7,036 bases of DNA. Source: Nitrospira sp. (GTDB lineage: Bacteria; Nitrospirota; Nitrospiria; Nitrospirales; Nitrospiraceae). Under the pieces are notes generated by a model, which did no database searches, was not told where the DNA came from, and was given only the letters and a program-made list of their open reading frames with translations. Position 1 is the stretch's first letter. Each line of letters begins with the position of its first letter. The position numbers and the translations under genes were made by a program. The stretch spans positions 1 through 7,036 of the forward strand of contig JACOEF010000421.1 of the NCBI GenBank assembly GCA_024998705.1, given 5' to 3'. Shown here in pieces: positions 1 to 5,620 of the stretch.

Positions 1-732
1 CGGCCGCTCGTAGACCTCGCGCGGGCTCCCGACCTGCCAAATACGCCCCTGGTGCATGACGGCTATGCGGTCCGACATCATCATCGCCTCCTCCTGATGA
101 TGCGTGACACAGACACAGGTCAGCCCCGCCCGCTCCTGGATAGATTTCAGCTCAACCTGCATGGCCTGCCGCAGTTGTTGATCCAACGCCGCCAACGGTT
201 CATCGAGCAAGACTACAGCGGGTTTGTTCACCAGCGCACGGGCCAGAGCCACACGCTGTTGTTCGCCGCCCGACAATTGGGCCGGCATCCGCGCTTCTTT
301 GCCGAGCAGCTTGACCATCGCCAAGGCCTGGCGTACCTGGTCATCGATGAGCGGGGACGAGATGCGACGCATCCTCAGACCGAACGCCACGTTGTCGAAC
401 ACGGTAAGGTGAGGAAATAAGGCGTAGGATTGAAACACCAAATTCACCGGCCGGCGATTCGGCGGCACGCCGAGCATCGATTGCCCGTCGATCAGCAGAT
501 CACCTTCGTCCGGATCTTCAAAACCTGCCAGCAGGCGCAGGACCGAGGTTTTTCCCGCTCCGCTCGGACCGAGAATGGAAAAAAACTCGCCCTGCCGGAC
601 CTGGAAGCTCACCTGATCCACGGCCGTGACCGCGCCGTGGCGGCGCACGATTCCACGGATATCGATCGTCGGAGGTATGGAGGAAAGAGATGGGTCAGAA
701 GCGTACAACGGAGGAGTGGGAAACGTGGCCAT
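1..732 (-). CDS. PotA-like ABC transporter ATP-binding protein (C-terminus off the left edge)
   Basis: Only the first 244 codons are in the window. The protein hydrolyses ATP at the cytoplasmic face of an ABC importer. Visible motifs are Walker A GPSGAGKTS (residues 55-63), Q-loop VFQSYALFPH (99-108), signature LSGGEQQRV (153-161), Walker B VVLLDEP with catalytic Glu178, D-loop LAALD (180-184) and switch His211 in VTHHQEEA. The stretches around NLVFQSYALFPHLTVFDNVAFGL and MSDRIAVMHQGRI are typical of the PotA (spermidine/putrescine) ATPases. Related Fe3+, sulfate or thiamine importers cannot be excluded, since the C-terminal regulatory domain and permeases are out of view. One oddity is His212 where the family usually has Asp (THDQEEA). 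The ATG at 732 is the first possible start, because an in-frame TAG lies three codons upstream. No Shine-Dalgarno is visible, so translation may depend on the gene 39 bp upstream. An N-terminal tail of about 20 residues, rich in Pro and Ser, precedes the domain. Confidence 0.9.
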   Translation of the reverse strand, partial: MATFPTPPLYASDPSLSSIPPTIDIRGIVRRHGAVTAVDQVSFQVRQGEFFSILGPSGAGKTSVLRLLAGFEDPDEGDLLIDGQSMLGVPPNRRPVNLVFQSYALFPHLTVFDNVAFGLRMRRISSPLIDDQVRQALAMVKLLGKEARMPAQLSGGEQQRVALARALVNKPAVVLLDEPLAALDQQLRQAMQVELKSIQERAGLTCVCVTHHQEEAMMMSDRIAVMHQGRIWQVGSPREVYERP

Positions 733-771
733 CGAAGGCTAAATTCAAACCGCCGCGCCGACAGCCACGGC

Positions 772-1050
772 TCAATGCTCCAAATCAACTTTGGAGCTGA
801 CATCGCGCAAGTGCTTCCGCACCCGCACCCGATGCTCATGTTTCCGCAACAGTTCGCGGCGAATGACGTCCCGATCTTCCGCCACACTGCGCACCAGCCG
901 GTCGTTATCTTCGGCATGATTCCGCACAAGCTCAGACAAGCGCTGGACCTGTCGCTCCAAGCGTTCCAGTCGCCACACCATTTCCATCATCGGATTCGCG
1001 GCCTCGATATCGGGTTTGACGACTGCCTGACGGGCATTCTGTTTCTTCAT
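772..1050 (-). CDS. small coiled-coil protein of unknown function
   Basis: This 92-residue protein matches no family that I recognise. It is strongly charged, with many Arg and Glu. From about residue 25 to 85 it shows spaced hydrophobic residues (for example WRLERLERQVQRLSELV), which suggests one long coiled coil. It has no signal peptide, membrane span or cysteine, so it is probably cytosolic. The ATG at 1050 is preferred over an in-frame ATG at 1137, because AAGGAG (1061-1056) sits 5 nt before it and the upstream candidate would lie over the promoter. The stop is 39 bp before the ABC ATPase start, on the same strand, so the two genes are probably cotranscribed. A functional link to the transporter is only inferred from position. 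Confidence 0.7.
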   Translation of the reverse strand: MKKQNARQAVVKPDIEAANPMMEMVWRLERLERQVQRLSELVRNHAEDNDRLVRSVAEDRDVIRRELLRKHEHRVRVRKHLRDVSSKVDLEH

Positions 1051-1055
1051 GTCCG

Positions 1056-1061
1056 CTCCTT
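1056..1061 (-). promoter_or_regulatory. ribosome binding site of the coiled-coil gene
   Basis: The minus strand reads AAGGAG, then CGGAC, then ATG. This near-perfect Shine-Dalgarno at 5 nt spacing decides the start at 1050 rather than 1137. Confidence 0.75.
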
Positions 1062-1104
1062 CGCATTGAGCCCGACCGGATGTCGGAGCCGCACATTGAA
1101 TCGT

Positions 1105-1133
1105 AGTATCATCCGAGTTCGAGGTGAAGTCAA
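1105..1133 (-). promoter_or_regulatory. sigma70-type promoter for the coiled-coil/ABC ATPase operon
   Basis: On the minus strand the -35 box is TTGACT (1133-1128, 5 of 6 consensus), the spacer is exactly 17 nt, and the -10 box is GATACT (1110-1105, 4 of 6). Transcription would start near 1098 and give a leader of about 48 nt before the ATG at 1050. This is the best promoter-like match in the intergenic space. The start site itself is inferred. Confidence 0.6.
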
Positions 1134-1169
1134 TCATTCTGCGTCCTTTCTATTCGTCTGTCGTCCTGC

Positions 1170-1175
1170 TACAAT
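1170..1175 (+). promoter_or_regulatory. possible -10 box for glgC
   Basis: TACAAT matches the TATAAT consensus at 5 of 6 positions. The -35 partner at 17 nt spacing (TTTCTA, 1147-1152) is poor. If used, transcription would start near 1182, only a few bases before the annotated glgC ATG at 1186, so the mRNA would be nearly leaderless. Confidence 0.3.
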
Positions 1176-1185
1176 CGGCCCATCT

Positions 1186-2424
1186 ATGGCTCAGATCTTC
1201 ACCATGGTACTGGCCGGCGGGAAGGGCGAACGCCTGAACCCCCTCACGGACCAGCGCGCGAAACCGGCGGTGCCGTTCGGCGGGAAATATCGCATCATCG
1301 ATTTCACGCTGAGCAACTGCCTGAATTCCGGCCTGCGGCAGATGGCGGTCCTGATCCAGTATAAATCGCATTCGCTCGACCGTCACATCCGCACAGGATG
1401 GAACATCCTCAATCCCGAGCTGGGCGAATACATCGTATCCGTTCCCCCTCAACAGCGGATCAGCGAAGAGTGGTACCGTGGCACGGCCGATGCCGTGTAT
1501 CAGAATCTTTTCCTGCTCGACAACGATCATCCGGAGTTTCTGCTGGTGCTGGCCGGTGACCACATCTACAAGATGAACTACGCCGACATGTACAACCTGC
1601 TGATCGAAAAGCAGGCGGACGCAGTGGTCGGCGCGATCGAAACGCCCCTGGCGGATGCCAATCGGTTCGGCGTCATCGCCGTCGATGAAGACCGGCGGAT
1701 CCTGAGCTTCGACGAAAAGCCGGAGAAGCCGATGCACATTCCCGGCGACCCGACCCAGGCATTCGTCTCGATGGGTATCTACTTGTTCCGCACCGATGTC
1801 GTGCGGGAGCAGCTGATCCGGGACGCCAAAGAGGGCACCAAGCACGACTTCGGCAAGAACATCATTCCGCGTATGATTAAAGAGCAGCGCGTCTATGCGT
1901 TCAAGTTCCAGGACGAAAATAAAAAAGCCGTGAAGTACTGGCGGGACATCGGAACACTCGATGCCTACTGGGAAGCCAACATGGACCTCGTCGCCGTCGA
2001 TCCGCTGTTCAACCTCTACGATCAGGAATGGCCGATCCGCACCTACCAGGGACAATTCCCGCCCGCCAAGTTCGTCTTTACCCAGGATTTTCAGGGAGGC
2101 CGCATGGGCGTGGCGCTGGATTCCATCGTGTGCGGCGGCTGCATCATTTCCGGCGGCCGTGTGCAGAACTCGGTGCTCTCGCCGAACGTCCGGGTCCACG
2201 ACCATGCCGACGTGCGCGAGTCCGTCGTGATGGAGAACGTGGTGATCGGCGAACATGCCCGCATCAGACGCGCGATCATCGACAAGGACGTGATCATTCC
2301 GCCCAAAACCGTGATCGGCTTCGACCCGGTCGCAGATCGTCAACGTTTCAAAGTCACCGACTCCGGATTGGTGGTCATCTCAAAGGGAATGAAACTGCAT
2401 GCCGCCGTCGATTCATCCGGTTGA
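1186..2424 (+). CDS. glgC: glucose-1-phosphate adenylyltransferase (ADP-glucose pyrophosphorylase)
   Basis: The enzyme makes ADP-glucose and pyrophosphate from ATP and glucose-1-phosphate, the committed step of bacterial glycogen synthesis in the cytosol. The product is 412 residues, close to the 431 of E. coli GlgC. The nucleotide-binding loop is VLAGGKGERL (8-17), followed by RAKPAVPFGGKYRIIDF (24-40). Other family landmarks are EEWYRGTADA (94-103), AGDHIYKM with the catalytic Asp at residue 125, FDEKPEKP with the glucose-1-phosphate Lys at 178, and YWRDIGTLDAYW from 251. The C-terminal third carries hexapeptide-like turns (VVMENVVIGEHARI) of the left-handed beta-helix. The start was chosen because MAQIFTMVLAGG matches the usual N-terminal length; an ATG at 1204 is the alternative. 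No clear Shine-Dalgarno is visible. The last 8 codons overlap the downstream helicase ORF, and the tail HAAVDSSG looks unconserved. Neither glgA nor glgB is in the window. Confidence 0.95.
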   Translation: MAQIFTMVLAGGKGERLNPLTDQRAKPAVPFGGKYRIIDFTLSNCLNSGLRQMAVLIQYKSHSLDRHIRTGWNILNPELGEYIVSVPPQQRISEEWYRGTADAVYQNLFLLDNDHPEFLLVLAGDHIYKMNYADMYNLLIEKQADAVVGAIETPLADANRFGVIAVDEDRRILSFDEKPEKPMHIPGDPTQAFVSMGIYLFRTDVVREQLIRDAKEGTKHDFGKNIIPRMIKEQRVYAFKFQDENKKAVKYWRDIGTLDAYWEANMDLVAVDPLFNLYDQEWPIRTYQGQFPPAKFVFTQDFQGGRMGVALDSIVCGGCIISGGRVQNSVLSPNVRVHDHADVRESVVMENVVIGEHARIRRAIIDKDVIIPPKTVIGFDPVADRQRFKVTDSGLVVISKGMKLHAAVDSSG

Positions 2425-4261
2425 TCTGGTCGCGACGCTCCGCCAAAGAAATCTCACTCCTGCGATTATCTTTCTCACATCGAGACGGGCCTGCGACGAA
2501 GCGATGCAGTCGTTCGAGCGCAGCCAGGTCACCCTGCCCAAGACGCAACAGGAACAGATTGCCCGCGTCCTGACACAGGTGACCGAACAGTTCCCCAGCA
2601 TTGCGGAACACCCGCTGCTCGACACCGTCCAGCGCATCGGCGTGGCGGCACATCATGCGGGCCATCTCCCCTCCTGGAAGATCGCCGTCGAAGAACTCAT
2701 GCGCACAGGGTCTCTGGATGCCGTCTTCGCCACCACCACCCTCGCCGCCGGAGTCGACTTTCCCGCTCGCACAGTGGTTGTGACACAATCCAGCATCCGC
2801 AAGGCGCGCGACTTCACCGACTTGACTGCCAGCGAGATCCAGCAACTGGCCGGCCGGGCCGGTCGCCGCGGCAAAGACCTGGTCGGATTCGCCGTCATCA
2901 CCCCGTCACCCTATATCGATCTCACCGTTCTGACCAAAGGGCTCACGGGACAACCGGAGGCGATTCACAGCCAATTCGTCATCAGTTACCCGATGGTGCT
3001 GAACCTGCTCAAAGCCCACCCGCGCGAACAGATCCAGTCCATTCTCGCGAAAAGCTTCGCCCAGTTTCAGTTGAATCAGCGCACAGCCGTGCTGGAAACC
3101 AAACTCGATGGACTGCGCGCTGAAATGGAACCCTTTGGTCCGCGAGTCTGTTCGGACTGGATCACACAGTGGCAAGTGTTTGATCAGGCTCGGAAACGAA
3201 AAAAACCTCGTGGCCCGTCGACCAGACAGGAATCACCCGATGTCGCCGCACGCCTGCATTTTCTCACGCCCGGACGCGTCGTGGGGCTGATCCGGGGACG
3301 CGGGATCATCCTGCGCCAATATCGAAGCAAGGGCCAGCATGCGCCGATGGTGACCTTGCTGCGGGACGGCGGGTCCCTCAACGAATGCCCCGCCTCGATC
3401 GTGACGCAGGTGTTTGATCGCACGTTCGACTGGGAAGAAACGTCCGCCTATCCCTGGTGCACCCCGCAAACATTGGAGCAGCTGACACATCACCTGCTGG
3501 ACCTGCCGCCGCGGCTCCCGATTCTGCCGATTCTGACTCATCAGAACGAAGAGATTCCGCTCGACAGCTCGATCATTCAAACGCTGGGCGACTTCGCCTG
3601 CCCCACCTGTCCTTCCCGCCAGGCCTGTCAGCGCGATTTCCCCAGAGCTTCCCGGGTCCGCCAGGAAATCCAACGGCACATGAAATCGATTCAAGCGCTG
3701 CAGACCAGCTTATGGCACCGGTTTCAAGAACGCATCGATATCCTCGAGCGCTTCGGCTATCTCAACGCCACGGCCCAGCTCACCGCCGACGGCGAGTGGG
3801 CGCGATTGATTCGCATCGACCATTCTCTCCTGATCACGGAACTGATCCGAGCTGAGGCCTTCGGCGCCATCGATCCGCCTCTGCTCGCCGCCGTGATGGC
3901 CAGCATCGCGCATGACGACGATCGTCCAGGCTCGTTTCCGCGCGGCAGCGCCGGTCTGGTCACCCTTCTGTTCCAGGTCCGCAAGCTGGCAGAAAGTCTC
4001 GCGCCGCACGAGGCGCCGCCGATGCTCCGTGCCGATGTCGCCGCCCTCACCGAACGATGGGTGGCGGACCAAACGCTGACCTGGATCGGCCTGGCCCGGC
4101 TGACCACGATGGCCGAGGGCGACATGTTCCGCTTGTTCGCACGCACAATCGAATTTCTATCTCAGCTCAAGACGCTCAAAAGCACCCATCCTTCATTGGC
4201 AGAATCGGCGGAGAAAGCCATCGCGGCGATGCGCCGAGGCGTCTTGGAGGAGCTGCCATGA
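2399..4261 (+). CDS. C-terminal half of a split HelY/Ski2-like helicase (RecA2 + DSHCT)
   Basis: The 620-residue product starts directly at the second RecA domain of a superfamily 2 helicase. PAIIFLTSRRACDEA (21-35) is the usual first strand. AAHHAGHLP lies at 83-91, motif V VFATTTLAAGVDFPARTVV at 109-127, and motif VI QQLAGRAGRRGKD with arginine fingers at 148-160. There is no Walker A or DExH motif, so it cannot hydrolyse ATP alone. A Cys/Arg region CPTCPSRQAC (401-410) precedes a helical stretch, then a DSHCT-type C-terminus with GEWARLIR at 465-472. This order is that of HelY/Ski2/Mtr4 proteins, which unwind or remodel nucleic acids in an ATP-dependent way. The C-terminus MRRGVLEELP looks natural. 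The ATG at 2399 is the only reasonable start, because an in-frame TGA lies at 2390-2392. It overlaps glgC by 26 bp and has only a weak ribosome site, so coupling to glgC translation is likely. The missing N-terminal half is encoded downstream at 4365-5435. Confidence 0.88.
   Translation: MPPSIHPVDLVATLRQRNLTPAIIFLTSRRACDEAMQSFERSQVTLPKTQQEQIARVLTQVTEQFPSIAEHPLLDTVQRIGVAAHHAGHLPSWKIAVEELMRTGSLDAVFATTTLAAGVDFPARTVVVTQSSIRKARDFTDLTASEIQQLAGRAGRRGKDLVGFAVITPSPYIDLTVLTKGLTGQPEAIHSQFVISYPMVLNLLKAHPREQIQSILAKSFAQFQLNQRTAVLETKLDGLRAEMEPFGPRVCSDWITQWQVFDQARKRKKPRGPSTRQESPDVAARLHFLTPGRVVGLIRGRGIILRQYRSKGQHAPMVTLLRDGGSLNECPASIVTQVFDRTFDWEETSAYPWCTPQTLEQLTHHLLDLPPRLPILPILTHQNEEIPLDSSIIQTLGDFACPTCPSRQACQRDFPRASRVRQEIQRHMKSIQALQTSLWHRFQERIDILERFGYLNATAQLTADGEWARLIRIDHSLLITELIRAEAFGAIDPPLLAAVMASIAHDDDRPGSFPRGSAGLVTLLFQVRKLAESLAPHEAPPMLRADVAALTERWVADQTLTWIGLARLTTMAEGDMFRLFARTIEFLSQLKTLKSTHPSLAESAEKAIAAMRRGVLEELP
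4246..4250 (+). promoter_or_regulatory. Shine-Dalgarno at the end of the RecA2-half gene
   Basis: GGAGG lies 7 nt before the ATG at 4258, which overlaps the TGA stop of the helicase C-half as ATGA. Spacing is ideal. In the present sequence it serves only a 36-codon ORF. If the repeat element after it were absent, it would serve the RecA1-half gene directly. Confidence 0.6.
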
Positions 4262-4368
4262 GTGCGTCATTCGTCATTCGTGAAGCGTCCTTCGCAAAGG
4301 GATTCTCGCCCAGGCGCGCATTCGCACGCTTCACGCTTCACGCTTCACGCTTCACGGGGGTCTCATGA
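4258..4368 (+). CDS. possible 36-codon coupling ORF across heptad element 1
   Basis: The ORF begins with ATG overlapping the upstream stop (ATGA, 4258-4261) and ends with TGA overlapping the next start (ATGA, 4365-4368). It is preceded by GGAGG at 7 nt. The peptide is basic and largely repeat-encoded: a 7-bp unit read in triplets gives a 7-residue cycle, seen as SRFTLHASRFT-like text near its end. I recognise no family and doubt the peptide has a function. Its likely role, if any, is to carry ribosomes across the inserted element to the RecA1-half gene. Confidence 0.3.
   Translation: MSASFVIREASFAKGFSPRRAFARFTLHASRFTGVS
4262..4363 (+). repeat. heptad element 1, between the helicase halves
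   Basis: The left array has five 7-bp units from 4265 to 4299: CGTCATT twice, CGTGAAG, CGTCCTT and CGCAAAG. A 26-bp centre follows (4300-4325). The right array, from 4326 to 4360, has ACGCTTC four times and then ACGGGGG. The two arrays are in opposite sense, and CGTGAAGCGT (4279-4288) is a perfect inverted match to ACGCTTCACG (4326-4335), so the transcript could fold into a 10-bp stem. CATGA occurs at both borders (4257-4261 and 4364-4368). Three bases separate each CATGA from its array, giving a symmetric 102-bp unit. It resembles a small non-autonomous insertion of unknown family. Its function is unknown. Confidence 0.7.
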
Positions 4369-5435
4369 CGACGCACGAGCTCGAACAACTCTTGATGCAA
4401 CAACCGGTCTCCCTCCTGCACCGATTGGCCCGGGGACGCATCAGTCGGCATTTTCGTTCCGGCAAACGTAAGCTCGTCGATCTGCTCCTACAGGCTTCGG
4501 CTGAAAATCGACCCGGACTCGAATCCGATCTGGCTGCCCTCATCGAGGAACAATCACCCCGTCACCAGGCGAGGCCCGTTGAGCCACCGCCAAAGCCGAA
4601 GGCGCCCACAAGACCAGCCACATCCCCCGTCTCAGCCCGCCCGCATCGGGCGGATGACCATGGTCACCATGAACCGCCGGTCTCGCTGCGTGAATGGTTG
4701 TCGGGCATCGGCATCCCGCAGGCACAGCCGTTTGTGCCGGATGCCTGGCAGGTGGATGCCCTTGCTCGACTGGCCGACACCGACGTGGTTGTGAGCGTCC
4801 CCACCGGCAGCGGAAAAACGTATGTCGCCATCGAGGCGACGAAGCGGGCGATGCAGGAGAATCGCACCGTCATTTACACGTCGCCCCTCAAAGCCCTCTC
4901 CAACACGAAATTCACCGAGTTCTCACGATTGTTCGGTCCGGGCCAAGTCGGGATTCTCACCGGAGACCGCCGGGAACATGCCCAGGCACCGCTGCTCATC
5001 ATGACTACGGAGATTTTGCGAAATCTCCTCTACGATGCCGCGGGAGGCGAAATCGACGTCCGCCTCGATACCTTGGGACTGGTGATCATGGATGAATCTC
5101 AATACCTCGCCGATCCGGAACGCGGGGTGGTGTGGGAGGAAACCTTGATTTTCTGTCCGTCGCAGGCTCGCCTGCTGCTGTTGTCCGCCTCAATCGGCAA
5201 TCCGCAAGATATCGCGGATTGGCTGACCGCCATCCGTCCGAATCCCTGTGCGCTCATCCGCCATACCAAGCGATCGGTCCCCCTCCGAGCCGGCTACCTC
5301 CACCCGAACGAAAAGCTGACGCCCCTCTTCCGGACCGCCGGAATCCCCTACGGTCAGCCGCACCTTCTTCATCCCGAAGCCAAACGGCTCTTCGCTGAAT
5401 ACGTAGAAGAAACCGGTGCATCTCGCTCACGCTAA
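4365..5435 (+). CDS. N-terminal half of a split HelY/Ski2-like helicase (RecA1 ATPase domain)
   Basis: The product has 356 residues. A helical, basic N-terminal segment (about 1-63) leads into a Pro/Ala/Arg-rich linker (about 64-105) and then the first RecA domain of a superfamily 2 helicase. Motifs are Walker A VPTGSGKT (145-152), motif Ia TSPLKALSNTK (172-182), LTGDRR and IMTTEILRN, motif II as MDESQYL (Asp243, Glu244) followed by ERGVVWEE as in Ski2 proteins, and motif III as LSASIGNP (273-280). Motif II has Gln246 where Ski2 enzymes have His, and motif III has SAS instead of SAT. The ORF stops in the inter-RecA linker, so motifs IV to VI are absent; they occur in the gene just upstream. 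The two products together total 976 residues, near the length of HelY. The ATG overlaps a preceding TGA, and GGGGG (4356-4360) may be a weak ribosome site. Repeat elements lie on both sides of the gene. Confidence 0.88.
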   Translation: MTTHELEQLLMQQPVSLLHRLARGRISRHFRSGKRKLVDLLLQASAENRPGLESDLAALIEEQSPRHQARPVEPPPKPKAPTRPATSPVSARPHRADDHGHHEPPVSLREWLSGIGIPQAQPFVPDAWQVDALARLADTDVVVSVPTGSGKTYVAIEATKRAMQENRTVIYTSPLKALSNTKFTEFSRLFGPGQVGILTGDRREHAQAPLLIMTTEILRNLLYDAAGGEIDVRLDTLGLVIMDESQYLADPERGVVWEETLIFCPSQARLLLLSASIGNPQDIADWLTAIRPNPCALIRHTKRSVPLRAGYLHPNEKLTPLFRTAGIPYGQPHLLHPEAKRLFAEYVEETGASRSR

Positions 5436-5453
5436 GCGCCAGTGCCGAATGCC

Positions 5454-5563
5454 GTCGCTCGTGAAGCGTGAAACGTCTCTCGCGAACAGGAGAGTATCCT
5501 AACTCCCCTGTTTCCATTCATACGAACGACGAGATACGAGAGACGAACGACGCGTACACACAC
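5454..5563 (+). repeat. heptad element 2, downstream of the RecA1-half gene
   Basis: The left array runs from 5453 to 5487: CGTCGCT, CGTGAAG, CGTGAAA, CGTCTCT and CGCGAAC. The right array runs from 5522 to 5556: ACGAACG, ACGAGAT, ACGAGAG, ACGAACG and ACGCGTA. The centre (5488-5521) holds most of a hairpin. The left array resembles that of element 1 unit by unit, including a fifth unit that starts with CGC. CGTCTCTCG (5474-5482) and CGAGAGACG (5537-5545) are perfect inverted copies that enclose the inner hairpin. AATGCC occurs at both borders (5448-5453 and 5564-5569), like a target duplication. It lies between convergent genes. Confidence 0.65.
5485..5512. terminator. hairpin between convergent genes, possible bidirectional terminator
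   Basis: AACAGG-A-GAGT, a 6-nt loop ATCCTA, and ACTC-C-CCTGTT form a stem of ten pairs with one internal A/C mismatch. It sits 50 bp after the RecA1-half stop and 109 bp after the end of the outer-membrane gene on the other strand. No long T-run follows on either strand, so intrinsic termination is uncertain. The hairpin might instead be structural to the repeat element. Confidence 0.45.
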
Positions 5564-5620
5564 AATGCCAACTGACGTGTAGGTGGTCTAGCTCAAAACG
5601 AGGAAAACACCTGACAACGG

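Noticed and set aside
1051..1137. N-terminal extension of the coiled-coil protein to the ATG at 1137
   Set aside because: It would cover the best promoter match, and the AAGGAG site supports the start at 1050.
1142..1168. CGTCCTT, CGTCTGT and CGTCCTG units, like a third heptad array
   Set aside because: The phase is broken (13 bp between the first two), and there is no opposite array or border repeat. It could be a degenerate remnant at most.
430..1185. 252-codon in-frame extension upstream of glgC
   Set aside because: It runs antisense through the ABC ATPase and coiled-coil genes, and GlgC proteins start near the nucleotide-binding loop.
1150..2343. 397-codon ORF antisense to glgC
   Set aside because: It is a shadow of the GC-rich codon use of glgC; the translation is rich in His, Asp and Val without any recognisable domain.
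3233..3694. 153-codon minus-strand ORF within the RecA2-half gene
   Set aside because: It lies opposite a well-supported coding sequence and has no start signal or recognisable domain.
2399..5435. Frameshifted single helicase gene
   Set aside because: The halves are in the wrong order, so no frameshift or sequencing error within the window could join them N-to-C.
4265..5556. CRISPR array
   Set aside because: The units are 7 bp with no spacers of 25-40 bp, and no cas genes are present.
5581..5616. AGGTG/CACCT stem as a terminator for the outer-membrane gene
   Set aside because: It has only 5 pairs, a loop of about 20 nt and no T-run.
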